A stretch of 64,000 nucleotides of DNA from Chitinophagales bacterium (GTDB taxonomy: Bacteria; Bacteroidota; Bacteroidia; Chitinophagales; Chitinophagaceae), in the NCBI GenBank assembly GCA_017303395.1, contig JAFLBN010000009.1, positions 1-64,000 on the forward strand, written 5' to 3'. Each line of letters starts with the position of its first letter. Position 1 is the stretch's first letter. The position numbers and the translations under genes were made by a program. Of the stretch, positions 52,382-61,884 are shown piece by piece. Under the pieces are notes generated by a model. It made no database searches and was not told the origin of the DNA. It saw only the letters and a program-made list of their open reading frames with translations.

Positions 52382-53327
52382 CAGACTGTATTCGCAGCAC
52401 CTTTCTGTTTTTCTTTTGTACACGCATTTTTTCCGGTACCAGATTTATTATTTCATCTGTAACAGTTTGCAGTAATGATGTGCGTACAAAATGATCATTG
52501 GTGATGATGCTGATTTCTCTCACCGGTTCAGGGTCTTCAAAATAGCGTACACGGTCTTGCTGGTCTTCTGTAAATTCCATTGTTGCAAGCTCAGGCAATA
52601 CAGTGATGCCTTTATTTTTATCTACCATTTTGCGCAGCATTTCTACATTACTGCTATCATAACGGTATGGTTTATCTGCCTGCAAAGCTTGCACCTGGTC
52701 GCTGCACAGATCTAATACCTGATTGCGCATACAATGCCCTTCATTCAGCAGCCATATACGTTCCATAGCAATGTCAGATGCTGAAATCATACGCTTTTTC
52801 AACGCAGGTTCGTCAGGAGAGAAGTACGCAACAAATGGTTCAGAGAAAAGTGGATATTCTTTTATGTTTGATTCTTCCAAAGGCGTGCTTAACAGAGCTG
52901 CATCCAATTCATTATTGCGCAATGCTGTAATGATTTGTTTAGTCTCCATTTCCTTAACCTGCAGTTTTACATCCGGGTATTTAGCTGCATAGTTTTCAAG
53001 CAACCCCGGCAATATGTATGGCGCAACTGTAGGTATAACAGCCAATTTAAATATACCGCTAACAGTATTCTGTTGTTTTTGTATCAACTCATTAATGCGT
53101 TCACATTCTGCCAGTACTACTTTTGCTTGTTCTACAATTTCTTCACCCAATTCTGTAATAGCTATCGGATGCTTGTTGCGGTCAAAGAGTTTAATGCCGA
53201 GTTCTTCTTCCAGTTTTTGTATTTGCATGCTCAGTGTCGGTTGTGTCACAAAGCATTTATCTGCAGCTGCCACAAAGCTTTTATAAGTAGCTACTGCAAC
53301 AACATATTCTAATTGTGTAATGGTCAT
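52371..53327 (-). CDS. oxyR: OxyR-type LysR family peroxide sensor
   Basis: A 318-residue LysR regulator. The N-terminal winged helix is TITQLEYVVAVATYKSFVAA with TQPTLSMQIQKLEEELG. The C-terminal sensor domain has Cys199 and Cys208 in EGHCMRNQVLDLCS, the same spacing and even the same numbering as the E. coli OxyR disulfide pair, and the surrounding GHC-R-Q pattern is conserved. It should activate catalase, peroxiredoxin and related genes when H2O2 oxidises these cysteines. A -7 box TAGGTTTG lies at 53347-53354. Confidence 0.94.
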   Translation of the reverse strand: MTITQLEYVVAVATYKSFVAAADKCFVTQPTLSMQIQKLEEELGIKLFDRNKHPIAITELGEEIVEQAKVVLAECERINELIQKQQNTVSGIFKLAVIPTVAPYILPGLLENYAAKYPDVKLQVKEMETKQIITALRNNELDAALLSTPLEESNIKEYPLFSEPFVAYFSPDEPALKKRMISASDIAMERIWLLNEGHCMRNQVLDLCSDQVQALQADKPYRYDSSNVEMLRKMVDKNKGITVLPELATMEFTEDQQDRVRYFEDPEPVREISIITNDHFVRTSLLQTVTDEIINLVPEKMRVQKKNRKVLRIQSAKL

Positions 53328-53346
53328 AATATTGATAATAGTTATA

Positions 53347-53354
53347 CAAACCTA
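53347..53354 (-). promoter_or_regulatory. -7 promoter box of oxyR
   Basis: The minus strand reads TAGGTTTG, an exact TAnnTTTG box 19 bases from the ATG at 53327. Confidence 0.55.
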
Positions 53355-53508
53355 CGCCATAAAACCCATATAGACCAAATTTATAGTGTTAATAGATTAG
53401 CTTGATTTTATACAATGAAAGTTGTTAAAAACCAGTTAAGAAATGATGAGTATTAATTTTACATTAAAAATTCTTAATTAAAAACGGGTTAAAAAGCGTT
53501 AATGAAAA

Positions 53509-53537
53509 TTGCTGGCTGAAATATTGCTCTACCTTTG
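53509..53537 (+). promoter_or_regulatory. -33/-7 promoter of GEVED protein gene
   Basis: TTG (53509-53511) and TACCTTTG (53530-53537) are separated by 18 bases, within the Bacteroidota spacing. Transcription from about 53543 leaves an 85-base leader. Confidence 0.65.
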
Positions 53538-53627
53538 TAATATCATACTAACCCACTTATCACATCTTGCCGTCTAACAATTGATTACTTCCTTACGTTA
53601 ATTAGTTTTTAATTAAATACCCTTTAT

Positions 53628-56600
53628 ATGTCTTACAGAAATTTTTATTCTGCTTTAAGAGTAGCATTGGTGTTATTCATAACATTATGCTTAAGTAACG
53701 TTGCATCTGCACAGTTTATAGTACTATATAGCCGTACTGTACTGACAGGGCAAACATACACACCAATTACTGGTGGTACAGTCATCAACACAAATGCAGG
53801 TTTATCTACCGGGATGAGCCAGAACGCAGATGATGGTTCAAGGCTTGTAAACTTACCGTTTACATTTACATATGACAACAATCCTTTTACACAGGTTACA
53901 TTCTGTACCAACGGTTGGATAGGCATGGGTAATCAAACGACAAGTGTAAGTGCAGCAAATGGTCGCGCCCCGGGCAATTTGTTTACCACTACAGTACCAA
54001 ACAATACCATAGCTGCATGGTTTGGCGATATGTCTGCAAACTTTCCTGCACCGGGAGGTATAGGCAGTATGGTGCATGGCTTAGTAGGTACTGATGTTTA
54101 TGCATTCGAATGGAGAAATGCTACGGGTTCTGGTTTTGGTTCAACTACCACCAATCTGATAAACTTCATGATTAAACTATACGGTCCTGCATCGGTTAAG
54201 CCCGGACGTATAGAAATACTTTATGGTACGCAGGCCGGTGCTTTGACTACAGGGCGCGTGATAGGTATAGAAGATGCTGTTGGCGGTGCTAATAGGTTCA
54301 TAAACGCACTCAATGGGTCATTCACACTTACCACTACAGCAGGTGCATGGCCGGGTAATGGCAATGGCTATCGTTTCGATCCTCCGCCTCCTTGTACAGG
54401 TACACCCAGCGCAGGTACAATAACCGCTCCCGCTACAGTTTGTCCGGGCAATAACTTTAACTTGTCTTTGTCTGCTCATAGTGTAGGACCCGGTATTACA
54501 TATCAGTGGCAATCGCGTACGCTACCAGGTGGTACTTTTACTAACATTGCAGGTGCCACAACAGCTAGCATAACAACAAATACTACTGTAGCAAGAGAAT
54601 ACAGGTGTGTAGTAACATGTACTAACAGCGCTCAGACTTCAATTACACCTGTTGTGTTTATTGGTATTAATGCATTTTATATTTGCTATTGTAAAACAGG
54701 TTTAGGTGGAGATGCAAGTGCATCAATCGACTCTGTAAGAATATTAGAAACAACACTTAATAATGGTTCTCCGGGTACTGCAGCGGGTTTCTATACACAA
54801 TATGGCATATCGCCCAATACTACTGCTTCTCTACAGGCTGGCGGGCTTTATACATTGAGAGTAAAATATGGTGCTGCTGCAATTGGTTCTATGTGGATAG
54901 ACGCAAACCAAAATAACACTTTTGAAGCATCAGAGTGGGTACAGATTAATACATCAAACAATACAGGAACGGTAGTATTCCGTGTGCCGCCTACGGCTCT
55001 TATGGGGCTCACGGGTTTGCGCATCAGAAGTGCTACATCAGGTAACGGTGCTGCAAATGCATGTACAAACAATGCAACAGGCGAAACAGAAGATTATGTA
55101 ATAACAATAACACCTGCACCCACTAAGGATGTTAAAGTGCAAACTGTACTTTCTCCAAGAGATGGTAGTGAGTGGTGCCCATTCAAAGTAGTGCCTGCCA
55201 AACTGGTGATTTACAATAACGGTACCACACCTGTTAGCGGTTTTACTGTTGGCATGTATCTTACGGGTCCTACCACATCAACAAATGTTATTCCTTATAC
55301 TAAGACATTGGCACCGTTTACTTCAGATACGCTTACTTTCCCGGATTATAATTTTACGTTCATAGGAAATCATAGTGTAAAAGGTATCATTAATCAGGCT
55401 GGACCAGATGATATTCCGTCAAACGATACATCGGCAACCAGCAACATCATCATCAAAACACCTGCTAACATTCCGATTGTAAGAAATGACTCGGTATGTA
55501 ACGGCGAGCAGGGTATGCTACACGTACTGCCTGACGGATACAGGCACAATTGGTACAGAACACCTACTTACCTCAATAAACTGTATGTAGGCGATACGCT
55601 TAAAATACCAAACTTGCAAAGTGATACATTATTGTATGTTTGTTCTGAACCAATATCCTTAACAACAAATTCATTAACTACTACCACAGCAGCAGGTAAT
55701 GGTTGTGGCGGTGGTGCAATGTTTAATATTATACCAAATGGCAACCTGCGAATAGATAGCTTTGCTGCTTTATTCTCTGCTACAGGTGCACAAACAGTTA
55801 ATGTATATTATAGGCTTGGTACTTATGCAGGTAATGAAACCAATGCAGGTGCATGGACATTACTTGGTACTGCGAATGTTGCAGTTGGTTCTACAACAGC
55901 ACTCACTAGGTTTACAGTTAATAACCCGATGTTTGTTACTACCGGTAATACCTATGGTATTTATGTAAACTACAATGCATCTTATTCCAACGGTACTACA
56001 ACATTCTCAAACGCAGACATGACAATACAAACCGGCACAGGTTTGTGTAACCAGTTTGGTGGTACAAATGCGGGACGTATGTTTAATGGTACTGTGTTCT
56101 ACAGCATACCGGGTGCTGCTTGTGAGAGCCCATTGTTGCCAATCAAGGCATTTGTAGGCCAGGCACCGGTGGTAAATCTGGGTCCTGATATAGTGGGTTG
56201 TGAAAAACAAGACATCATACTGGATGCAGGTCACTTTGGTGCTACATATATGTGGAACAATCAATTGCAAACACAAACAATCAATGTGAAAGACCAACCG
56301 GGTAAATACTGGGTTGAAGTAGATCGTTATTGTGTTGGTAGCGATACGGTGAACGTAACACTGAAACCGTTGCCTAAGACTTCAGGTATCACTTATACCC
56401 GCATGGGCAATAAATACAACTTCACAGTAGGTGGTATGTCCAATGTCAATTCAATACTGTGGTTGTTTGGTGATGGTGGCAGTTCAATTATGCAAAATCC
56501 AACGCATATTTATTCAACAAGCGGTAATTTCAAAGTATTGCTGATATTGACAAACGATTGTGGTTCTGATACTACTGCGCTGATAATACCACTTGGTATA

Positions 56601-56861
56601 TCAAACATAGAAGCAGGCAAGGGTATGAATTTGTATCCAAATCCGGCGACAGACAACATTACACTCGAGTTTGATAATGCTCCTGCAAAAGGTGCCGATA
56701 TGATGGTGGTTAACAGTGTCGGATCAACGGTACTGCAACTGAAATCGAACGGTACGAAGAAAGAGGAGATAAACACAAGTAGCTTGCCTGCAGGCAACTA
56801 TGTACTGAAAGTCATAGATGCAGAAGCAATGATTACCAAGCCATTTGTGATTACCAGATAA
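53628..56861 (+). CDS. Large secreted protein with GEVED, PKD and T9SS sorting domains
   Basis: A 1077-residue surface protein. The signal peptide ALRVALVLFITLCLSNVASA is followed by a lectin-like or nidogen-like beta domain (about 30-255, with VTFCTNGWIGMGNQ and NTIAAWFGDM), an Ig-like segment (about 265-350), a GEVED domain (ends at about 505: CTNNATGETEDYVITIT), a CARDB-like part (about 510-620), further beta domains, a PKD domain (about 925-995, ILWLFGDGGSS) and a T9SS type A sorting domain (from about 1003, MNLYPNPATDNITLEF). The last 75 residues direct it through type IX secretion. Adhesion or surface polymer binding is plausible but unproven. Confidence 0.85.
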   Translation: MSYRNFYSALRVALVLFITLCLSNVASAQFIVLYSRTVLTGQTYTPITGGTVINTNAGLSTGMSQNADDGSRLVNLPFTFTYDNNPFTQVTFCTNGWIGMGNQTTSVSAANGRAPGNLFTTTVPNNTIAAWFGDMSANFPAPGGIGSMVHGLVGTDVYAFEWRNATGSGFGSTTTNLINFMIKLYGPASVKPGRIEILYGTQAGALTTGRVIGIEDAVGGANRFINALNGSFTLTTTAGAWPGNGNGYRFDPPPPCTGTPSAGTITAPATVCPGNNFNLSLSAHSVGPGITYQWQSRTLPGGTFTNIAGATTASITTNTTVAREYRCVVTCTNSAQTSITPVVFIGINAFYICYCKTGLGGDASASIDSVRILETTLNNGSPGTAAGFYTQYGISPNTTASLQAGGLYTLRVKYGAAAIGSMWIDANQNNTFEASEWVQINTSNNTGTVVFRVPPTALMGLTGLRIRSATSGNGAANACTNNATGETEDYVITITPAPTKDVKVQTVLSPRDGSEWCPFKVVPAKLVIYNNGTTPVSGFTVGMYLTGPTTSTNVIPYTKTLAPFTSDTLTFPDYNFTFIGNHSVKGIINQAGPDDIPSNDTSATSNIIIKTPANIPIVRNDSVCNGEQGMLHVLPDGYRHNWYRTPTYLNKLYVGDTLKIPNLQSDTLLYVCSEPISLTTNSLTTTTAAGNGCGGGAMFNIIPNGNLRIDSFAALFSATGAQTVNVYYRLGTYAGNETNAGAWTLLGTANVAVGSTTALTRFTVNNPMFVTTGNTYGIYVNYNASYSNGTTTFSNADMTIQTGTGLCNQFGGTNAGRMFNGTVFYSIPGAACESPLLPIKAFVGQAPVVNLGPDIVGCEKQDIILDAGHFGATYMWNNQLQTQTINVKDQPGKYWVEVDRYCVGSDTVNVTLKPLPKTSGITYTRMGNKYNFTVGGMSNVNSILWLFGDGGSSIMQNPTHIYSTSGNFKVLLILTNDCGSDTTALIIPLGISNIEAGKGMNLYPNPATDNITLEFDNAPAKGADMMVVNSVGSTVLQLKSNGTKKEEINTSSLPAGNYVLKVIDAEAMITKPFVITR

Positions 56862-56884
56862 TGCTGATTTTTAACATATCAATG

Positions 56885-56918
56885 AGCGGGCCGATGTATT
56901 TCGGCCCGCTTTTGTTTT
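56885..56918 (+). terminator. Intrinsic terminator of GEVED protein gene
   Basis: AGCGGGCCGA (56885-56894) pairs with TCGGCCCGCT (56901-56910), a 6-base loop, then TTTGTTTT. The tail overlaps the -33 box of the next promoter. Confidence 0.87.
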
Positions 56919-56948
56919 GGGCATACCACATAAAAACAGGTAACTTTG
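56916..56948 (+). promoter_or_regulatory. -33/-7 promoter of 216-residue protein gene
   Basis: TTTG (56916-56919), 21-base spacer, TAACTTTG (56941-56948). It starts within the preceding terminator tail. Confidence 0.6.
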
Positions 56949-56967
56949 CGCCCAAATTACATATGTA

Positions 56968-57618
56968 ATGGCTGTAACTGACAAACTGAGGTTCAAACAG
57001 GATAGCCCCTTGCTGGTATTGAATATGCCCAATGATTGTTTGGATATGTTTGATGCTTTTGAGGTAAAAACAAACTTTGCGGGTAAAGCAAAATACAATC
57101 AGGCAATATTGTTCGCATACAATAAGGCCGATCTTTACAAATACTATGATAAACTGATATCAAGGCTTGAAAAAGATGCGGTTGTTTGGATTGCTTATCC
57201 TAAGAAAAGTAGTGGTATAACATCAGACCTTGTAAGAGATGAAGGTTGGGATGTTGTAAATCAATCTGCATATCATTTTGTAAGCTCTGTTTCAATAAGT
57301 AATGTTTGGAGTGGCATGCGTATAAAAGAGAAAGACCTGAATAAAACCTACCTGAGAGACAAAACAGCAAAGGAACGTACTGCGGAAGGGATAGATTATG
57401 AGAAGAGAACAGTGGAATTGCCAGCAGATGCAAAAGTTGCCATGAAACCATTTAAGGGGCTTGAAGACTTCTTTAATGCCATGTCCTTTACCCACAAGAA
57501 AGAATATGTAGAGGCGATAGTTGAGGCAAAGAAACTGGAGACAAGGCAACGCCGTATAGATAAAATGATTGAGATGGTAACAGCACTGAAAGTTGCCAAA
57601 GAAAATAAGAAGAAATGA
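56968..57618 (+). CDS. YdeI/OmdA-like protein with N-terminal Rossmann-like domain
   Basis: A 216-residue cytoplasmic protein with two parts. The N-terminal part (about 1-120) has an alternating alpha/beta pattern and AYPKKSSGITSDLVRDEGWD, resembling DUF3052-type proteins. The C-terminal part (about 160-216) has FNAMSFTHKKEYVEAIVEAK and KLETRQRRIDKMIEMV, the helical bacteriocin-protection/OmdA module of YdeI proteins. Function unknown. It overlaps the thioesterase gene by 4 bases (ATGA). Confidence 0.7.
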   Translation: MAVTDKLRFKQDSPLLVLNMPNDCLDMFDAFEVKTNFAGKAKYNQAILFAYNKADLYKYYDKLISRLEKDAVVWIAYPKKSSGITSDLVRDEGWDVVNQSAYHFVSSVSISNVWSGMRIKEKDLNKTYLRDKTAKERTAEGIDYEKRTVELPADAKVAMKPFKGLEDFFNAMSFTHKKEYVEAIVEAKKLETRQRRIDKMIEMVTALKVAKENKKK

Positions 57619-58097
57619 GTTATAAGGAAATACCGCAGGGGGCATTGCTGCAGTTTATAAAGGATAATTATCTGGGCAAGGTTGTAACAGATTCTCGCTC
57701 TGCTGCAGGCAATTGGATGAATTTTACGCTGGAAGCTATAGATAAAGGCAAGGCTACCATTTCGTTGGAGGTGAAGCATGATATGACCAATCCCTACGGC
57801 AATATACATGGTGGTATGATGGCACTGGTGATGGATGAAGTGATTGGCTGGGCAGTAGTGAGTCTGGATACGAACAACCATTACACCTCGCTGAACCTGA
57901 ATGTAGATTTTCTGTATGCTATTAAAGAAGGTGAAAGGCTAAAGGCAACATCTGAAGTAATACGTGCCGGTAAGAAAATAATACATGTAGAGTGCAGGGT
58001 GTATGATATGCAAGACAGGATATTGGGAAAAGCAACCAGCAACCTGATTGTAACAGGTATGAAACCTGTTGACGGTGATTATAAAGTGGCGAATTAA
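57615..58097 (+). CDS. PaaI family thioesterase (hotdog fold)
   Basis: A 160-residue acyl-CoA thioesterase-like protein. The hotdog core carries NPYGNIHGGMMALVMDEVIGW with the HGG and aspartate residues typical of the PaaI/YbgC-type clan, then YTSLNLNVDFLYAIKEGERL. Homotetramers hydrolyse acyl- or aryl-CoA. The start overlaps the preceding gene by 4 bases, so expression is linked. Confidence 0.87.
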   Translation: MSYKEIPQGALLQFIKDNYLGKVVTDSRSAAGNWMNFTLEAIDKGKATISLEVKHDMTNPYGNIHGGMMALVMDEVIGWAVVSLDTNNHYTSLNLNVDFLYAIKEGERLKATSEVIRAGKKIIHVECRVYDMQDRILGKATSNLIVTGMKPVDGDYKVAN

Positions 58098-58130
58098 GCC
58101 CTTTGATTTCACTTTTGAATTAAGACGTTT

Positions 58131-58138
58131 TACTTTTG
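58131..58138 (+). promoter_or_regulatory. -7 promoter box of GT2 gene
   Basis: TACTTTTG, an exact TAnnTTTG box, 8 bases before ATG 58147. It supports this start over the ATG at 58069 that overlaps the thioesterase gene. Confidence 0.55.
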
Positions 58139-58146
58139 ACCAGAAT

Positions 58147-58896
58147 ATGCTGAACGGTAAAAAAATAGTGGTAGTACTGCCTGCATACAGGGCGGCTCTT
58201 ACAATAGAGCGCACGTATGCAGAGATACCATTTGATATAGTGGACGATGTGGTGCTGGTAGATGACCACAGCCCCGATAACACGGCTGAAGTGGGTGCGA
58301 AGCTGGGTATTAAACACATCATTCGCCACGAAATAAACAGGGGATATGGTGGCAACCAGAAAAGCTGCTATGCAAAAGCATTGGAGATAGGTGCAGACAT
58401 TGTTATTATGCTGCACCCCGACTATCAGTATACACCAAAGCTGATACATGCAATGGCTGCTGTAATAGCTTACGATGTATATCCAGTATCATTCGGTAGC
58501 CGTATATTGGGCAAAGGTGCGCTGAAAGGTGGTATGCCGATGTATAAATACATCTTCAACCGTTGCCTTACATTGTTCGAAAACATTATGCTGGGCCAGA
58601 AGCTGAGCGAATACCATACAGGTTATCGTGCATTCAGTGCAGAGGTTATCCGTTCTATCGATTTCACGCACAACAGCGATGATTTTGTTTTCGATAACGA
58701 AATGATATCGCAGATATTTATGAATGGCTACGAAATAGGGGAGGTTACATGCCCTACTAAATATTTTGAAGAAGCCAGCAGTATCAACTTCAGCCGCAGT
58801 ATGAAGTATGGCTTTGGTGTATTGCGCGTCTCTATGGCACACTGGCTGCACAAAAGAGGCATCGTTAAAAGTAAACTATATAATAAACCGCAATAA
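58147..58896 (+). CDS. Glycosyltransferase family 2
   Basis: A 249-residue GT2 enzyme, starting at ATG 58147; the reading frame extends 26 codons upstream but the -7 box at 58131-58138 lies inside that extension. KIVVVLPAYRAALTIERTYA and VVLVDDHSPDN form the nucleotide-binding part, and IVIMLHPDYQYTPKLI carries the DXD-like acidic site. It resembles polyprenyl-phosphate or lipid-glycan glycosyltransferases without C-terminal membrane helices. The target is unknown, and it lies far from the polysaccharide locus. Confidence 0.87.
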   Translation: MLNGKKIVVVLPAYRAALTIERTYAEIPFDIVDDVVLVDDHSPDNTAEVGAKLGIKHIIRHEINRGYGGNQKSCYAKALEIGADIVIMLHPDYQYTPKLIHAMAAVIAYDVYPVSFGSRILGKGALKGGMPMYKYIFNRCLTLFENIMLGQKLSEYHTGYRAFSAEVIRSIDFTHNSDDFVFDNEMISQIFMNGYEIGEVTCPTKYFEEASSINFSRSMKYGFGVLRVSMAHWLHKRGIVKSKLYNKPQ

Positions 58897-58925
58897 AAAA
58901 ACACCGCTCATTGAGCGGTGTTTTT
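58896..58925. terminator. Two-way terminator between GT2 and hppA
   Basis: AAAAACACCGCTCA and TGAGCGGTGTTTTT form a 14-bp perfect stem with a one-base loop centre. A and T runs on both sides let it end both convergent transcripts. Confidence 0.88.
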
Positions 58926-58943
58926 GTTTATAACAACTCTTAA

Positions 58944-61130
58944 TTATTTCATTGTTACTACAGGTGCTTTCACTTCCTGTTTAACAGGTGTTTTAGCTGT
59001 TTCTGTAGTTTTATTGCTGTACATGTTTGCCAGTGTAGGTGCAATAACCAGTGCAACGATAGACATCAGTTTAATCAGGATGTTCATTGACGGGCCAGAT
59101 GTATCTTTAAACGGATCGCCCACAGTATCACCTGTTACAGATGCTTTGTGCGGATCAGATTTTTTGTAGTACATCTCACCGTTTATTTCAACACCTTTCT
59201 CGAAAGATTTCTTAGCGTTATCCCAGGCACCACCGGCGTTGTTCTGGAACATACCCATCAGTACACCACTTACAGTAGCACCAGCAAGCATACCACCCAG
59301 CGCTTCAGGGCCTGCAAGGAAACCTACCAGCAGCGGAGCAGCAATTGTGATTGCACCCGGCAGTATCATTTTTTTGATAGAAGCATCTGTAGAGATGGCA
59401 ACACACTTGTCATATTCAGGTTTGCCTTTACCTTCCATAATGCCAGGTATTTCACGGAACTGGCGACGAACTTCTTCAACCATTGCCATAGCAGCCTCAC
59501 CAACCGCGCGGATAGCCAGAGAAGAGAAGATGAAAGGTATCATTGCACCAACAAACAACATAGACAGTACTTCTGCTTTGTAGATGTCAATACCATCGAT
59601 GCCTGCAACACCTACATAGGCAGCAAACAGTGCCAGTGCAGTCAGTGCAGCAGATGCAATCGCGAAACCTTTACCTGTAGCAGCAGTTGTGTTACCTACG
59701 GCATCCAATATGTCTGTTTTTTCGCGTACTTCTTTTTCCAGTTCACTCATTTCGGCAATACCACCTGCGTTATCAGCTATCGGGCCAAAAGCGTCGATTG
59801 CCAATTGCATAGCCGTAGTCGCCATCATACCTGCAGCAGCTATTGCCACACCATAAAGGCCTGCCATAGCATAAGAACCCCAGATACCACCTGCCAGTAC
59901 CAAAATAGGAAGGAATGTACTTTCCATACCAATAGCCAGACCGCCAATAACGTTTGTAGCGTGGCCTGTTGCAGACTGACGGATGATGCTCAATACAGGG
60001 CGTTTACCCATTGCAGTATAGTATTCTGTAATGATGCTCATTAGCGTACCAACTACAAGGCCTATCACAATAGCACCAAATACTTGCGTATTGCTGAATA
60101 CATGGCCGCGCAGCTCCATAGAAGATGGCAGTATATACATTACCAGGAAGTAAGAAACAATTGCAGTCAGCACCATAGAGCCATAGTTACCCATGTTCAG
60201 CGCTCTTTGTACAGCACTCGTGCTGATGCCTGCACTATCAGATATGCGTACCATCATTGTACCAATGATAGAAAGAACGATACCGAAACCTGCTATCAGC
60301 ATAGGCAACAATATCGGGCCAAAACCGTTGAAATTATCTACAGATGCAGTTTCGCGGCCCAGTACCATTGTAGCCAGTACGGTAGCAACATAAGAACCGA
60401 AAAGATCGGCACCCATACCTGCTACGTCACCTACGTTATCACCTACGTTATCTGCAATAGTTGCAGGGTTGCGTGGGTCGTCTTCAGGAATACCTGCTTC
60501 TACTTTACCTACAAGGTCAGCACCAACGTCTGCAGCTTTTGTGTAGATACCACCACCCACACGTGCAAACAGTGCAATGCTTTCAGCACCCAGAGAGAAA
60601 CCTGTCAGTACTTCAATAGCACGTTCCATTTCTTCGCTGTTTACCAATGCATCAGGTGCAAACATCATTTTGAAAATGATGAAAAGGCTACCAAGACCTA
60701 AAACCGCCAGGCCGGCAACACCCATACCCATTACAGCACCACCGCCAAAAGAAACAGACAGTGCCTTGCTGAGGCTGGTACGTGCAGCGTGTGCAGTACG
60801 TACGTTGGCCTTTGTAGCTATGCGCATACCTATAAAACCTGCCAATGCGCTGAATACAGCACCAATGATGAACGCAAGCGCTATCACAGGGCTCGATTTA
60901 GGATTGCTGTAGCCCATGAAGCCCAGCAGCAAACCTGCTATGATTACGAAATAGGTGAGTATTTTATACTCTGCCTTCAAAAACGCCATAGCACCCTCCG
61001 CTATGTACTTAGAAATTTCTTTCATGCGGTCGTTGCCGGCATCTTGTTTGCTAACCCATGCGCCCTTGACCATGGTGTATAGCAGTGCCAGCACACCAAA
61101 CGCCGGGACTAAGTAGAATAATGAACTCAT
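58944..61130 (-). CDS. hppA: Membrane-bound ion-pumping pyrophosphatase
   Basis: A 728-residue protein of about 16 helices that couples pyrophosphate hydrolysis to H+ or Na+ transport. ATG at 61128-61130 is chosen because the -7 box lies at 61162-61169, inside the longer reading frame. The signature [20 protein letters not shown] is complete. [11 protein letters not shown] has alanine where K+-independent enzymes carry lysine, so a K+-dependent type is likely, a group that includes Na+ pumps. The ion pumped cannot be decided. It stands alone with a two-way terminator behind it. Confidence 0.96.
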   Translation of the reverse strand: MSSLFYLVPAFGVLALLYTMVKGAWVSKQDAGNDRMKEISKYIAEGAMAFLKAEYKILTYFVIIAGLLLGFMGYSNPKSSPVIALAFIIGAVFSALAGFIGMRIATKANVRTAHAARTSLSKALSVSFGGGAVMGMGVAGLAVLGLGSLFIIFKMMFAPDALVNSEEMERAIEVLTGFSLGAESIALFARVGGGIYTKAADVGADLVGKVEAGIPEDDPRNPATIADNVGDNVGDVAGMGADLFGSYVATVLATMVLGRETASVDNFNGFGPILLPMLIAGFGIVLSIIGTMMVRISDSAGISTSAVQRALNMGNYGSMVLTAIVSYFLVMYILPSSMELRGHVFSNTQVFGAIVIGLVVGTLMSIITEYYTAMGKRPVLSIIRQSATGHATNVIGGLAIGMESTFLPILVLAGGIWGSYAMAGLYGVAIAAAGMMATTAMQLAIDAFGPIADNAGGIAEMSELEKEVREKTDILDAVGNTTAATGKGFAIASAALTALALFAAYVGVAGIDGIDIYKAEVLSMLFVGAMIPFIFSSLAIRAVGEAAMAMVEEVRRQFREIPGIMEGKGKPEYDKCVAISTDASIKKMILPGAITIAAPLLVGFLAGPEALGGMLAGATVSGVLMGMFQNNAGGAWDNAKKSFEKGVEINGEMYYKKSDPHKASVTGDTVGDPFKDTSGPSMNILIKLMSIVALVIAPTLANMYSNKTTETAKTPVKQEVKAPVVTMK

Positions 61131-61161
61131 ATTAAAACTATGTGTTGTAAATAAAGTGGGG

Positions 61162-61169
61162 CAAATATA
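61162..61169 (-). promoter_or_regulatory. -7 promoter box of hppA
   Basis: The minus strand reads TATATTTG, an exact TAnnTTTG box, about 32 bases before the ATG at 61130. Confidence 0.55.
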
Positions 61170-61314
61170 GCTTTTTGAAGCAGAAAAACATAGGTTCTCA
61201 GCCTTATGTGACAAGATTGTATATACTCTTTTTGAGTATATGTATTATGGTGATTTCTTAACATCTATTTGTTTATTTTTACTTGAACTGAAACTGAATA
61301 AAGGGAGTAGACTT

Positions 61315-61884
61315 TTGCCGCAGGGAGATTATAAAAAACTGGCCGATGAAGAACTGGTGTTTCGCTATGCACAGCGGGGCGAGCAGGCAGCGTTTACAGC
61401 GCTTTTTGAGCGTTACGGGCATCTGGTATATGGTATATGCCTAAAATACCTGAAAGACCCCGAAGCTGCCAAAGATGCCATGCAGCAGATATTCATAAAA
61501 CTGCTGGAAGACCTCCGACGTTTTAAGGTAGAAGCCTTCAAACCTTGGCTATACCAAGTAAGCAAAAATTATTGCTTCATGCAGCTCCGCAAAACCGTTC
61601 ATGAGATAAATACGGATGTCGAACATGGAGAAAATATGGAATTTGAGGACGAATGGCATCATAAGATAGAACAGGAGCAATTGCTGGATAATCTGGAAGC
61701 ATGCGTAGAAGAACTGAATGATGAGCAGCGTACCTGCATCAAGCTGTTTTATATGCAGAAGATGAGCTACGTAGATATAACTGCACAAACAGGCTATACC
61801 ATGATGCAGGTAAAAAGTGCCATCCAGAACGGCAAGCGAAACCTGAAAATAAAACTTGAGGCGAAAAGAAACGTGAACACATGA
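61315..61884 (+). CDS. ECF-type RNA polymerase sigma factor
   Basis: A 189-residue sigma-70 family factor. A TTG start at 61315 preceded by GGGAG gives MPQGDYKKLADEELVFRY, the expected N-terminus; the alternative ATG at 61240 would add 25 mostly hydrophobic residues not usual in sigma factors. Region 2 is AFTALFERYGHLVYGICLKY with DAMQQIFIKLLEDL, and region 4 is LNDEQRTCIKLFYMQKMSYV with TMMQVKSAIQNGKRNLK. It overlaps the anti-sigma gene by 4 bases (ATGA). It likely controls an envelope or stress regulon. Confidence 0.88.
   Translation: MPQGDYKKLADEELVFRYAQRGEQAAFTALFERYGHLVYGICLKYLKDPEAAKDAMQQIFIKLLEDLRRFKVEAFKPWLYQVSKNYCFMQLRKTVHEINTDVEHGENMEFEDEWHHKIEQEQLLDNLEACVEELNDEQRTCIKLFYMQKMSYVDITAQTGYTMMQVKSAIQNGKRNLKIKLEAKRNVNT

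Larger units (their letters stand above)
53328..53627. other. Intergenic region between oxyR and T9SS substrate gene
   Basis: A 300-base AT-rich gap between divergent genes. It holds the oxyR -7 box (53347-53354) near one end and a full -33/-7 promoter (53509-53537) for the large gene near the other. ATAG and CTA fragments around 53338-53395 could be OxyR contacts but do not form a clear ATAG-N7-CTAT element. Confidence 0.5.

Noticed and set aside
53328..53400. Possible OxyR operator at its own promoter
   Set aside because: ATAG and CTA fragments do not give the ATAG-N7-CTAT spacing on both half-sites.
59148..60044. 298-codon ORF opposite hppA
   Set aside because: Antisense shadow; His/Thr/Cys-rich composition with no family.
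61240..61314. Longer sigma factor start at ATG 61240
   Set aside because: Adds 25 hydrophobic residues before the conserved start; the TTG at 61315 has a GGGAG site and gives the expected N-terminus. Not excluded.
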